64,000 bases of DNA from Telmatactis stephensoni (taxonomy: Eukaryota > Cnidaria > Anthozoa > Actiniaria > Isophelliidae), in NCBI GenBank assembly GCA_029948255.1, contig JALIZF010001838.1, positions 718,001 through 782,000 of the forward strand, in the 5' to 3' direction. The notes beneath the pieces were generated by a model. It saw only the letters and a program-made list of their open reading frames with translations. It was not told the origin of the DNA and ran no database searches. The translations under genes were made by a program, and so were the position numbers. Shown one piece after another: positions 23,001 to 34,942 of this stretch. Position 1 is the first letter of the stretch. Each line of letters begins with the position of its first letter.

Positions 23001-25966
23001 CAAGACCAGACATTTTTTGTGAGCCACAATGCTTTGTCACTGTTTTCCTTAGTTTTCAAGGCTTGAGACTGACTTGGATTTCCCTTAGGGAGTAGATACA
23101 GGGTAACTCCAGCCTGCTTGTCAGCTACAGTCATATGGCAGTTGCTTTCACTTCATTCTTTAGTTGGCCTTTTGTGTATTTTTGTTATGTTTTGCAAAAC
23201 AAGACATTATAATAGTGCTCACTTGGGCTACGAGGAAGCCCGAGTACTCGTCAGTAACAAAGCGTGCTTGCAAAGGCCATCTGGGTAATTTTGCACACTT
23301 GCTTGTTTGATGACTGCAACATAGATCTAGACTTAGTCTACCACGGGTAGCCCAAGTAACAAAGCTTGTTTGGGTAATTTTGCACACTTGCTTGTTTGAT
23401 GACTGCAACATAGATCTAGACTCAGTCTACCACAGGTAGCCTGAGTAACAAAGCTTGTTTGGGTAATTTTGCACACTTGCTTGTTTGATGACTGCAACAT
23501 AGATCTAGACTTAGTCTACCACGGGTAGCCCAAGTAACAAAGCTTGTTTGGGTAATTTTGCACACTTGCTTGTTTGATGACTGCAACATAGATCTAGACT
23601 CAGTCTACCACAGGTAGCCTGAGTAACAAAGCTTGTTTGGGTAATTTTGCACACTTGCTTGTTTGATGACTGCAACATAGATCTAGACTTAGTCTACCAC
23701 GGGTAGCCCAAGTAACAAAGCTTGTTTGGGTAATTTTGCACACTTGCTTGTTTGATGACCACAACATAGATCTAGACTCAGTCTACCACAGGTAGCCCGA
23801 GTAAATATTCTTTTTCACCTCTATTATTTCAGTCTTGTAATCTTGATGGCTATTAGCATTGTAACAGGTAATGAAAACTGTATTTGATGAAGAATTATAT
23901 GCTTGATAAATATACAATTGGTATTTTAAAGATTTCAATTTTACATCATATTTACTTAGGAGAACTGTACAAAGTGTTAGAATTCCCGTTTTTATACACA
24001 AGAACATTTCACATTGGTTGTCTTGCCAGGTATTGTATAGTTGTCTTATTTTACAACATATAGCTATTTTACAAAGAGTGCATTTTTTCACTATGATCAA
24101 GCTACTGCATGATTCAAAACAACAACAACTTAACAATCTGTTTTATATAATATTTATCGAAACATTCCAACCAATCAGAGCGCGCGTAAGATTCGATGAC
24201 GCCATCTATTTGTGTGTACTCTAATCACACATGGTTGTTCGACCAATCAGAGCGCGTGTGATATGCCAATTATTATAATATAAAACACTACACACAACTT
24301 TATCTGCAAAACTGCGCACAACTTTAGAATACCCGCCACATTATTTCAATAGACTCCGAGCAGTCCCACTTTTCCCTCCAGATTCAGTAATGACGAGTTT
24401 TTAGAATATGCGGACGAGCGGCAATGGGGACGAGTGAACGACGAAAAAACTCGTTGAATCTGGCGGAGGGAAAAGTGGGAATGCTCGCAGTCTATTATTT
24501 CAATAACAAGATTGTATTTTGGCTCATTCTTAAAGAGTGTATTAGTCTTTCTCACAGCCTACACTAGTGAAAAACTTCGGCGCGTGCGTGCATATTACCA
24601 TATGTATTCTTAAGAAAGTTGAGATTTTTAGTTTGAAATAAAAGGCTCGTGTTCTCTGTGTATACATAACATTTCTCTTGTATACTTTTGTGAGACAAAG
24701 ATATTGCATGAATGAAGACGTGTGAATACTGGTCCCAAGTTTCCAGAATTGACCTTAAATTTTGACATTTTGTGAAAACCATATTGTTGAAGGCAAACGT
24801 AAAAACGTGTAAAGTTGAATCGTGTGTTCGTGCGTGAGCGTGCAACTAAGAGGAGTTTGTGCACGCTATTCAACCAATCAGAATGCGGGTAATATCGTAG
24901 CTTTGTAATAATCAGTATCTAACATTTTTCAACTAGAAAGATTGGAATGCTTTGTCGATTAAGTGTGCCTCATAAAATTTTGTGTATTTTTTTATTTTCA
25001 GTGGAGTGTTTGGATCAATTCTTGGAATTCAAAGAACTGTCTTACTAAATATGGAGAATAAACAATTCTTACCTGTTATAGACTCAATCAATAAGGTAAA
25101 AAAAATGTTTACAGGAGCTGACATTAGCTTTGATATTTGCATAACTCTTCTAGAAACTAAAGTTTGATTTATAGACTTAAAATGTACGAACAGAAACTTT
25201 CTTCTTCTTTATAATTAGTTTCTTGTGTCAAGCATGTCGCTGACAATATTTGAATCTGAGTACACAGTTGCGATGGCTTTAAGGTGAGATGTTTATACAT
25301 TAACAGTTTTGTGATTTTGCACTTGAAATAATCTATATCTCGGAAATTCGTCATTCCCCTGGGATCGCTTTTTTCAGTTCAATTTTTATATACTTTTGGT
25401 TTGAAAAAGATCTAACCGTCAAATATTGCAGGCGACAACAGCAAGAGAGAAATAAATCTCTGCGGTTTCAAGGGTAGTCAGAGTGCAGTGACAGATGACA
25501 AATCTGGTTTGACTTTATCGAAGACCAAGAAAGAATTGCATTGCGAGTTACGAAGAGAAATGCAAGCGTCTTACATCTCACCAATACTAGACTTGCAGTG
25601 CTCTGCTTTCGTCAGCATCGCATTGCAAGTTGCAAGAATAATAGGGCAGCGCGGCAGTGACGTCACAACTCAGACAAACAAACCAATGTTTTAATCTCCT
25701 TTTTTGGCAGTTTGTTTTGTATGCAATATGACAAAAAAAGTTGCCATATTTTCCTTGTGAAGGAAAACTTGTCAAAAAAAAAACTTGTTTGTGAAGATGC
25801 GGCTTAACTTGTAAAAAAATGATTGTCTGATAAACTAATTTTTAATTTGATTTTATATCGTTACAGCATTATAATTGGTCTATTCAGTGGACTACTTCAT
25901 TCTACTTTATCTGTTTCTGATTCTGGAGAAGCGACAAAAGAACCACCCATGATACAAATTACTTGA
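20019..25966 (+). CDS. TMEM241: TMEM241, predicted nucleotide-sugar-transporter-like membrane protein (313 aa)
   Basis: Fifteen coding exons: 20019-20099, 20178-20224, 20460-20540, 21249-21330, 21588-21665, 21896-21921, 22048-22099, 22463-22511, 22662-22707, 22840-22875, 23833-23867, 23960-24029, 25002-25095, 25219-25283, 25867-25966 (TGA). They total 942 bp in frame, all with AG/GT boundaries. Recognised from TNKYVLSILKFTYPTIFQ (split by intron 1), GMIYSGSVALSRL in exon 4 and LEFPFLYTRTFHIGC in exon 12, which follow the vertebrate TMEM241 order; the length is close to its roughly 300 residues. Many short hydrophobic segments fit a multi-pass protein of the SLC35/VRG4-like group, probably in the Golgi; its substrate is not shown by the sequence. 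The ATG at 20019 gives an N-terminus of the expected length. An in-frame GTG slightly upstream was not used. Many exons are tiny (26-52 bp). Introns 7 and 10 hold tandem arrays. Confidence 0.93.
20619..21138. mobile_element. Nested foldback elements in TMEM241 intron 3
   Basis: Outer ends AATACTAAGAGAGCAAAACTGA / TGAGTTTCGCTGTCTTAGTATT match the element at 26059-26326. Inside sits a second element, 20804-21103, with AAGGCCCTGTTACACAC..GTGTGTAACA ends and a body related to 29742-30034. The inner one inserted into the outer one. Confidence 0.75.
21311..21430 (+). repeat. Local duplication of TMEM241 exon 4 end and donor
   Basis: GTTGCATTGTCCAGATTGGTAAGGGTACTAGAATTCAT at 21314-21351 recurs at 21388-21422 with few changes. 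The second copy carries the last 16 exon bases and the GTAAGG donor, so it looks like a decoy 5' splice site 78 bp downstream. Confidence 0.8.
22126..22420 (+). repeat. 22-bp minisatellite in TMEM241 intron 7
   Basis: About 13-14 copies of GTGTCAGTAAGTGGTTGGTAAG with small changes, starting about 30 bp after the exon 7 donor. Each unit has donor-like GGTAAG and CAGTAAGT. Confidence 0.95.
23222..23805 (+). repeat. 89-bp tandem array with 178-bp higher-order unit, TMEM241 intron 10
   Basis: Six copies anchored on GACTGCAACATAGATCTAGAC at 23312, 23401, 23490, 23579, 23668 and (variant) 23757. They alternate between CTTAGTCTACCACGGGTAGCCCAAG and CTCAGTCTACCACAGGTAGCC-GAG types. It ends about 28 bp before exon 11. 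A related single unit is near 17440-17590. Confidence 0.95.
24133..24283 (+). repeat. Family-C dispersed repeat, copy 2
   Basis: CAACCAATCAGAGCGCGCGTAAG, GATGACGCCATC (CRE-like, mutated), CGACCAATCAGAGCGCGTGTGATA. In intron 12 of TMEM241. Confidence 0.8.
24347..24498. mobile_element. Foldback MITE, 152 bp
   Basis: AATAGACTCCGAGCAGTCCCACTTTTCCCTCCAGATTCA pairs with TGAATCTGGCGGAGGGAAAAGTGGGAATGCTCGCAGTCTATT. Intron 12 of TMEM241. Confidence 0.85.
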
Positions 25967-26058
25967 CATCTAACCACTCCATCATATTAGGTGATCTTAA
26001 CTTGATGTACAACACCTCTGAACTATACTTGGAAATTCATCAACATTACATTACTTTA

Positions 26059-26326
26059 TCAAGAGACCATAATACTAGGAGAGCGAAACTCAGTATTGAT
26101 GTCTGTGCAGTGTTCGCGGCGACTAGGCTATTTAGTTTTAGTAATTTCGCAATAGAATTCAAAAGCCGAAAGCAAACGGTCCCGTCCATGTCAAAAGTCC
26201 ATGTCAATTGTATTGTTTGAAAGCCTTGCGCGCGATGGTGAAGTTACTAAAAATAGCTTTAGCCGCCATGAACATTACACAAACATCAATACTGAGTTTC
26301 GCTCTCTTAGTATAACGGTCTCTTGA
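26059..26326. mobile_element. Foldback element just past the TMEM241 stop
   Basis: About 45-bp ends: TCAAGAGACC-TAATACTAGGAGAGCGAAACTCAGTATTGATG and complement ending GGTCTCTTGA. Begins about 90 bp after the TGA, so it probably lies in the 3' UTR. Related to the outer element at 20619. Confidence 0.8.
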
Positions 26327-26388
26327 CTTTATATGATAATTTTATACTGACTTTCGTGAAAGAAATAATTTAACAAATAGTTTCCATT

Positions 26389-26545
26389 GAATCTATTTGT
26401 GTTTATAACATTCATCGAAACATTTCAACCAATCAGGACAATCAGAGCGCGCGTAAGATTCAATGACGTCATCTATACATGTGTACTGTAATACGATTCT
26501 CGACCAATCAGAGCGCGCGTAATATACCAATTATTATGATATTTT
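26389..26545 (+). repeat. Family-C dispersed repeat, copy 3
   Basis: CAACCAATCAGGACAATCAGAGCGCGCG (small internal duplication), AATGACGTCATC, CGACCAATCAGAGCGCGCGTAATATACCA. Confidence 0.8.
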
Positions 26546-27042
26546 TATCATTATTTAAAAATTCTCTCGTGTTAATAGGGTATCCTTAATAAAAAGCAGT
26601 TTTTATTAATGCATTAACTTGTCTTCAAAATTCTTCTAAAGAAAGAGGTACAAATAAAACGTGAAATAAAAAGGGGGGTCACCGAGGTCACTCGAGATGT
26701 GAGGGGGGAGATGTGCGGTGTTTTAGACACTTTATATAAAAATGGCCATGCGACATCTGGTCAAAATATAAAAATTTTGGAACAACCTAAAATATTTAAA
26801 ATCAACCAAAATAATACCATATGATGCAGAAAAATAGCGAAAGATCAACAATGCGCGAAAAATAGCCTTCCAGAATCCACGTTTTTGAAGGATCAAACAG
26901 ACAAAAAATACATTTAAGGCGCTGTTACACTGTGCAATTTTCCCCAGCAACTTGCAATATTTTACTCTTACCAAGAGCTCCTCATAGCGAAATGAGAAAT
27001 TGCGCATGCGCTCGTAGAAAACGTGTGTCAAAAATTGCGAAA

Positions 27043-27440
27043 GGATATAAGTTGAAAAATCAAGGAGATACGAATTTTCAAAAAACGAAATTTTGTATGA
27101 AAACACTTACAGTTATGCAAGAGATACAAACAAATTTCGATTTTTGAAAATTCGTATCCTTGATTTTTCAACATATCCTTCAAACTTCACAGTTTTACTG
27201 ATTTTGATATGCTCTTTACAGCTATGGTAATCGTTTTTAAGTTTGGGAACTTTTGGAATTACATGAGAAAATGACTGTAGCAATTCACAAAATACGTCAT
27301 TTACACGTATACGATTGCAGAATACGTCTTGGTAACTGTCATATTCGGATTGAGCATGAAAAATAAGTTTAGAATAGTTATGTTACCAGCCTCTACCCCA
27401 AAATGCTTTCTGCACTTTTTGCGATCGACTTTTTCAGTTT
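27043..27440. repeat. Dispersed repeat family E, copy 1
   Basis: Starts with a foldback (GTTGAAAAATCAAGGA-ATACGAATTTTCAAAAA / complement ending 27183), then continues CTTCAAACTTCACAGTTTTACTGATTTT, GCTATGGTAAT, AGAATACGTCTTGGTAAC and GTTACCAGCCTCTACCCCAAAATGC. The same order occurs at 39310-39745 and, diverged, at 58010-58400. Confidence 0.75.
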
Positions 27441-27711
27441 TGCGCCTAGTCTAAAATGAATAAATCAGAACATAATTATTGACATCCCATGCACCATTTC
27501 GGTCTCAGCTTCTATGTTATTTTAGACCGTGCGACAACTTTTCTTCAATTGACTATATACAAAACTGTGATCAGAAGCATTAATCTTAAATTCTGTTGCT
27601 GTTTTTTTGCTCCAAAACCAAAATCACACAGGTTCATCTTTGTGCATCGTATAAGTTTGTGAATTACAAGTGCAAGGCTCGCTGATTTCTTAATGTTTTG
27701 TGTAATTCTTC

Positions 27712-28019
27712 AATTGTTCACAAATGTAATTTCTAGTTAGTTAATGAAATTAATATGTCTATATCGTTTGCAAATTTAATCCCCTCCCTAAATGTATTCA
27801 CAAATGTAATCCCGCTCACAAATGTATGGAGCGCCAATAGTGACAAAATACCCGAAAAACGAATACGTATCATGAAGCTTATACACCTAATCCACCCGGC
27901 AAAACGTCGCAATAAGTCCACAATGTATACTCCAAGACTCAAGGATTTTGGCAGTTTTCTAGTAGTTAATCATCATAGCATGTTTTGGTTGCATTAAACA
28001 CGAATACAAAAGGCTTGCT
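27712..28019. repeat. 308-bp duplicated segment, copy 1
   Basis: Recurs at 28681-28988, offset 969 bp, with only a few substitutions. A shorter diverged relative is at 32573-32700. It contains an open frame that is preserved in both copies but matches no family I know. Confidence 0.9.
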
Positions 28020-28680
28020 TTGTTTATTTGTTTGTTTGTTTTCGCTCCAAAACCAAAATCACACAGGTTCATCTTTGTACATCGTATAAGTTTGTGAATT
28101 GCAAGTGCAAGGCTCGCTGATTTCTTAATGTTTTGTGTAATTAGTACTAATTAGTCTGCTAACTAGCTTTTTCACGGATTTATTGTCAAGACTCTATTAT
28201 TTGTACTCTAATCCTTTGCGATTTATGATGGACATGTTAAAATGTTTAAATCGAGAATCAACTCCCAAGAGTGATCATATCATGCATGTGGTCTGAAATT
28301 GATGGCACAACAAACAACGAGGTTAAAAAGTCTATCAATTACAGTCGGTATAGGTTTTACTGTATACGACCACTGATTAGAAATTGATTAGAAATTATTG
28401 AACGGCACCTGGTTAGTCTTTTCGGCCTTTACACGGTGCTACGTGCAATGTGAATTGAACAGTATTTAGAGTGGATAGATAAATACAATAGGAAACCGGA
28501 AAGAATTAAAATAAAGTACTTTTAAATAAGGTAAAGTGTATTTCATGGGTTTACGAAAATCACTCTAGATTAATTGGTTTTCATAAAACCGTGAAATAAC
28601 AATTAAGTTAATGAAATTAATGTATATATATCCGGCTGTAACGTTTGCAAATGGAATCCCCTCCCCAAATGTAATCCTTT

Positions 28681-28988
28681 AATTGTTCACAAATGTAATC
28701 CCTAGTTAGTTAATGAAATTAATAGGTCTATATCGTTTGCAAATTTAATCCCCTCCCTAAATGTGTTCACAAATGTAATCCCGCTCACAAATGTATGGAG
28801 CGCCAATAGTGACAAAATACCCGAAAAACGAATACGTATCATGAAGCTTATACACCTAATCCACCCGGCAAAACGTCGCAATAAGTCCACAATGTATACT
28901 CCAAGACTCAAGGATTTTGGCAGTTTTCTAGTAGTTAATCATCATAGCATGTTTTGGTTGCATTAAACACGAATACAAAAGGCTTGCT
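28681..28988. repeat. 308-bp duplicated segment, copy 2
   Basis: Near-identical to 27712-28019. The sequence before copy 2 also has a partial echo (TTTGCAAATGGAATCCCCTCCCCAAATGTAATCC at 28645-28677). A second shared block, CCAAAACCAAAATCACACAGGTTC.., occurs at 27613-27705 and 28049-28143. Confidence 0.9.
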
Positions 28989-29741
28989 AGGAAAGACAGT
29001 GAATAGATTAATTAAAAGAATACCCAACTCCTTTGCAGTCTTTGAGTGTACACTGTGGACTTGTTGCGACAACGTTTTTGGGATTAGGTGTATATGAATC
29101 AAAAGTTCACGGCTATGCTTAGGTGTGGAGAATGCTGGATAGAGCACGAATTCAATTGATAAATCATTTACAATTCAAGGATTTACGTACAAAGAAGAAG
29201 CTTTATCGTCATTTATGACTTGGATATTTCGAGTGGTTTATTAGGGTTTTCCTATTTACCGGCTTAAAGTCCGATTTGGCACTAATAGTACCAGCGATAG
29301 TACCAGCCTCTTTTGTATAACTGTAGCTCGTTTTCAATTTTTAAAGAATTCAATTAAAAGAGCAACACTTTTCAAACAAGATAATGCAAGAAATTATTGT
29401 TATAAATCCGGTTTAGATTCAGATATACACTAAATTTTCTGATATGTGGAGTGTAAAGTGTTATGCACTATTGAATACATATGCTAATTATGTCTGGTAC
29501 TATTAGTGCCTAAGCCTGTAAATCGGGAAACTCTATTTGCAACTAGCTCATTTGGTAGGGAAACCATTCATAACTGGACGTTTCTATCTTTCGTGTGTCG
29601 TACACATTCATTCGGAGCTGTCTACTGAAAATAAAACTGTACGTGACCTATGTTGGACATACTGTTGATGAATGGTAAGTGAAAATGTTGAAATTGTATA
29701 AACGGGCTATATGCATTTAACTTAAAGTTTTCTAGAGACTA

Positions 29742-30034
29742 AAGGCGCTGTTACACGCTGAAACTTTATTCTGAAACTTGCCTCAATCACCGTTGTGAGA
29801 CACATTTTACAACGCATTGCACCGTCAGTAACATGGTCATTTATCTGAAACTTTCCCCGATCAGTCTTACGAGACGGTTTCATGAAAAGTAGAACTACTT
29901 TCTACTCCTGTAACAGTGTGTCGCGAACAAGTTTCAGGACGAAATTTGAGCGTGTAACACCCCTTATGAAACTCGTCTCGCATTGGCGATCGACACAAGT
30001 TCCAGATAAAAGTTTCTGCGTGTAACAGCGCCTT
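29742..30034. mobile_element. Foldback element with AAGGCGCTGTTACAC ends
   Basis: Ends AAGGCGCTGTTACACGC / GCGTGTAACAGCGCCTT, with inner GAAACTT and GAGACGGTTTCATGAAAAGTAG-AC motifs. The body resembles the nested element at 20804-21103. A single end of the family is also seen at about 26915. Confidence 0.82.
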
Positions 30035-30624
30035 AAGATAATGTAGATTTTGTGCGATGAAATTGGGCATCAACAGATTTTGGTTTCTGATTCGATATCA
30101 TTCTCAAAACTGCGTGTATAGTTCAACGTTTTTTGCGTTTGCTCCAAAACTCCTTTGATTTCTTCTTGTTATTTAGCTATTTTTCTACTTTACTTAGCTT
30201 ATGGTCCTTGAAAATTGCCTAGCATACGAAAAACATATTTGTTGTATTTCGCACATGTGCGAAATCACTCAATGTGTGAATAATACGCTTAGTCGAGGTA
30301 AACCGATGGCAAGAAATTTATTTTAATTTATTTTTCAACTTATACAGCTGTGTATTTTCATACAGGGCCCGCGAAGGGGGTGGGACTATAGCCCCACCAA
30401 GTTTTTCCTTTTCCAATATTAGTAGTCTTCTATTTTGCAATCTTAGCCCCACCACGTTTTCCCATACATATCTTTTATATAGCCCCACCATCTTTTAAGG
30501 GTGCTCCGCAATCCCTGCTATAGAGTGCTGGCACTAAACCCATGAAATAATAGTACTAATATATATACTAAATAGTACTAATTATACAGCCGTTTTCAAT
30601 AACACGTAGACGTTCGACAAAAAT

Positions 30625-31053
30625 CTCGAGCTTGACTTTTGATTATGCCAGACGTCAATCATTTGTATTTCTGTAGCAACCAAGGTTTTGCTCCGCCCTC
30701 TTGCCAAGGTTGAAGTTAATTAGTGTTCATTTCCTCGCTCGAATGGCTCAAAGAAACTGAAGAACAGTGAAATGTAGTCTTCGTTAGAGGTATGCAGAGT
30801 CAAGTGCACTCACAAAGTCAGTCAAATGCACGCACAAAGTCGACAAAATTTTCCCAAATGGGTATTATTAATTGGGAAGTAACATGAGTAATATTGTTGA
30901 AGATAACAGAGACTAGAGGTAACAGAGTTCTAGAAACTCTAGAGCGTGAAAATAAACAAGTAGGAGGAGCCAGAACTTGGTTGCCATAGAAATACAGATA
31001 ATTAATGATATCCGGCAAAATACAAAAGTCAAGCACGAGATTTTGAACGCACC
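30625..31053. mobile_element. Foldback element, about 430 bp
   Basis: Imperfect inverted arms of about 85 bp: ATCTCGAGCTTGACTTTTGATTATGCC..TTTGTATTTCTGTAGCAACCAAGGTT and the complement at 30960-31053. Confidence 0.7.
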
Positions 31054-31680
31054 TCAGTTTTTAGAAACGCATGAGCATACAAATTTCCCACGTTTGCGCG
31101 TTTGTGACTGGCAAGTGCAAGGCTCGCTGATCTCTTAATGTTGTGTGTAATTAGTACTAATTAGTCTGCTAACTTTTTTACGGATTTATTGTATAAAGAC
31201 TCTATTAGGCACTCTAATCCTTTCTGCTCCATGATGGACATGTTAAGTAACAATACGTGTAAAAAGTAGACAACTCTCTTTTGTTCACTACCCCCATATA
31301 AGAATGGTCGGATTTTTAGGCTGAGAATACGTCAACCTATGAACAAGATGTTATTGAAATAAAATGCGCTAAAACTCTATTTTAATAGGGAAGTTTCTTT
31401 TGTGTGGAAAGCATTCATCCAATCATGAGATTTCAAAACAATAGCCAAGAAAAGCTTCCAATTTTCCATGTTCCCGACATAGAAGTTTTATTTTATTAAA
31501 ACTCAGAAAAATTTTAACAAAAGAAAATCAACTAGTGAACTAGGGAGAAATTAATGTAATATCTGATATCAAGATATGTTGGATTTTCATGTTTTAGCCA
31601 ATGAGATGGATGAATTAAACAATATAAAATTTGCACCTTTCTCTTTCCGTGCATTAGTGATGCCTACCTCGACCATTACT

Positions 31681-31846
31681 TAGGGCCAGTTCACACACCG
31701 CATAAGCATACGCAGACTCAATAGTGTACTGCTCATTAGCGGTGCTTGTCTTTTCTCACACCTCGGTGATAAATGAAGTACTGAGTCTGCGTATGTTGCT
31801 TGCGCTTATGCTTATGTCGCTAGTGAGAACCAGGCTTAAGGCTTAA
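31681..31846. mobile_element. Foldback element related to 14091-14283
   Basis: GCATAAGCATACGCAGACTCA pairs with TGAGTCTGCGTATG..CTTATGC, with outer GGCCAGTTCACAC / GTGAGAACCAGGCTTA ends similar in form to the other element. Confidence 0.65.
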
Positions 31847-32285
31847 GATAAATTCTTGTAATCCAATACAATGAGAGATGTCGCGGAATATCAAAGTTAT
31901 CTTACACAACAGGGTTATCGGCCGGAAGCGAGGGGTTATGTAATATATCACATAACCACGAGCTTAAGGCCGATAAATGACTAATTACATTGGTGAGGTT
32001 TTCGAAAATAGAAATTTCATTTCTAAAACAGAGAAATTTATGTTTTCGAATTACGGCAGTCCAAGTCAGAAGCATGCGCAGTAAACCATACAAGTGCACC
32101 AAATATCACACATGTGTGTTTAGGTTATATGGATTGGCTGTTGCCAACTAGGTCTAGTTAACTAGGACATTTTCCCTGATTCGCAATTTCAATGCGAAGG
32201 GAATTAATAAGTCATATTCCCCTTGCATGCTAATATATATTCCTTTTGCATTAAAATTAGTTCTTTATTCAAAGCAGGGGGTATG

Positions 32286-32532
32286 CCGTATATAGCTAAT
32301 TCAATTAACGTTGTCGCTGAAAAAAGCCTAAAGCTTTGAGAGCGGAATCATTATTTTTTTCACCGTGGCATTATCGCAATAAGAAACTCACTGTATGCTT
32401 GCAAATTCTACAGCTTGGACACATATTCCTTAATTTCATAGATAGCCTACAGCAAAGTTTGTTGGTAAACAAAAGACAGTGGAAAGCCTTTAGCCTTTTT
32501 TCAGCGACAACGTTAATTGAATTAGCTATGAT
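32286..32532. mobile_element. Foldback element, about 247 bp
   Basis: TATAGCTAATTCAATTAACGTTGTCGCTGAAAAAAG-CTAAAG pairs with CTTTAGCCTTTTTTCAGCGACAACGTTAATTGAATTAGCTAT. Confidence 0.85.
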
Positions 32533-32749
32533 ATTCAACTGCGAAGAACAAAGAAAACCGAACCAATGTCGTAACGTTTGCCAATTTAATCCCCTCCGCA
32601 AATGTAATCTTTCTATTGTTCACAATAGAAGGATTCGTAATCCCGCTCACAAATTTATATTGGGCTCCAATAATAGTGACAAAATACCCGGAAAATGAAT
32701 CAGTATCAGGAAGTGTATATATATATATCAGTAAAATATGTATGTATGA

Positions 32750-33760
32750 ACATGTATACACCTATTTGCACAAACACTGGCCCTTTCAAAACTATCGAGC
32801 CTAGAAGCCGAGACCGAAATGTCTCCTGGGCATATTCGTGATAAGAGATTTCCATATGTTTATCTGACAATCGTATTTGTCTCAGTCGCTGTTTGAAACG
32901 TCCACGTAGACACGCTTCTTTAAAATCATCTAATTAACAGATTTCCCAGTGCTTATTCTGGTCTCATGCAGCTTCAATGTTTTGAAAGGTACTGACCTGT
33001 ACTAACACTGGTTAGCCCAAATAGATATATAGCTAATTACACAAACATTTGTTACGGAACTAGTCCGGGATCACTTTGACGGCAACATCAATCCATACCT
33101 TTTGTTAATTTGTGGGTCTTTGTATTTAAGCTTCTTTAAATCTCGATCAATATACAAATATGATAACCACTAACTAACAACTGACAAACATTAGCCACCA
33201 ACCAACTTACAAAGATGATTACGCAGGTATTTCTAGTAACAGGTAGAGAGCCATAACCCAAACAAGACTCACGTTACACTGTCAGGCATACCCAATCAAG
33301 GAGCACACTAGAATCTCCAGATCTGGACCGGCCAATAAAACTTTCTTGCACAACCTTGATCATGGAGTCTCATTTGTACTATGGACTCTACTTTCTAAAT
33401 GTCAATCTTGCTCGAATTTCAATCACACCTTATAACTGCGTCATAATGTAAAAACTGGAATATACTCTAAGATTCTTTCACACATTAACGTACTAAACCT
33501 ACAAAATCGAAATGAACATTTGGAAATCTGCTAATTGGATGATTTTAAAAGAGTGCGTGGACGTGGACAATTCAAACAGTGACTTAGACAAATTCTTGGT
33601 ATTCCAGATGCGTTTATTCAGCACATTTATAGATAGGACAAATGAAAATCCTTGAAAATCGATATATCATTAGTGTACCCAGGAAGCCATTTCGGTCTAA
33701 GCTTCTCGGTTCTATGATTTTGAAAGGGTCAATGCTTGTGCAAATGGCTATATACCAGGA
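32750..33760. repeat. Inverted pair of about 85-bp arms, 0.9 kb apart
   Basis: 32750-32835 (GGCCCTTTCAAAACTATCGAGCCTAGAAGCCGAGACCGAAATG..) is the inverse of 33676-33760. Could be the two ends of one element or two insertions. No coding sequence lies between. Confidence 0.6.
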
Positions 33761-34367
33761 AAAGGTAATTGTACCAAGCAGTAAGACTAATGCGTGCCCA
33801 CGATTATTACTAATGTGTATTGGTTGTAAGGGGAGATTTTTTTCACCAGTTCAAGCATTGGGGAACAAAAGCTATTCAGCTGAGAAAAACTGTTAATTGC
33901 CTTACAGAGCTAAAGTTAGTTACTTTCAGAACGTTTAGGTCTGATTTGTAACGGCGCGTTTTCAAGAGGGCAGTTTGTTATTTGGCCTAGTATATTGATG
34001 ATAACACAAGTTTTAATTACCGAACAAAAGCTACTCGAAAAGGATTCTGGTATAAAGAGGTGACAAAAACGTCATCACCCTAGGGGCTTATTATTGACGC
34101 GAAATGAGTGAATCAAACATTTCTCAAAAACTCGCTTGAATTGCTCTATTTCACTATGACGTCACATCTATTGTTTAAACGCAAAGGATCATGGTCATAA
34201 ACAAGCTGCACGTATTAATTAAACAGGGCAATTATGCAGCTGGGCAATTTAAAAGTCTCCGTGAAGATCCATGAAATGGGGTCATTTACAATTTTCGGTC
34301 GGTTTAAAGTGGATTCTCTTTCACTGCTTGAAATTACATGTAACGTCAGTTCTCCTTTTCTATATAG
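33761..34367. other. Sequence upstream of the SLC16-like gene
   Basis: No exon or family domain seen. A TATATAG directly precedes the ATG at 34368, which could be a 3' splice site of an intron in the 5' UTR. GAAAAGGATTCTGGTATAAAGAGG at 34036 is also found near 62440. Confidence 0.4.
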
Positions 34368-34843
34368 ATGGTGTCAAAATGTACAAATTGTACTTGTATC
34401 TGTAAAAAGAAGGCAGAACCCTATCCACAAGATGGAGCCTGGGCGTGGTTTATCTGTTTTTGTTCTACAGTGATTATAACGTTTGTGATTGGAACTGCCC
34501 ATGCATTTGCGGTTTTCCTGCCAATATGGAGTAAGGAATTCAAGCTCAGCACCGGGGGAACAGGTATCGTGGACTAGTGGGATCACAGTGAGAAATCATG
34601 CAATTGAGTCATCGTCTTTGTTTGTTTAATTTGTTTTCGTTTCTCTCTTTCTTTCCTTGGCTTCTTTCTTTGTTTCTTTCTTCGTTCTTTTAGCTCTTTG
34701 TGTCATATATAGTTCATTCATTTCTCCGTTCATTCGTTTATTTTTGAATAATTAATAATGTGTTTGCTTGTTTGTTCATTCTCCCCCCCCCCCCCCCCCC
34801 CCACACACACACACATACACACAAAGAAAAAAACTCTGGCTTT

Positions 34844-34909
<66 letters not shown>

Positions 34910-34911
34910 TC

Positions 34912-34942
<31 letters not shown>

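Noticed and set aside
23222..23805. CRISPR-like regular direct repeats
   Set aside because: No unique spacers; whole 89-bp units repeat, in an intron of an animal gene.
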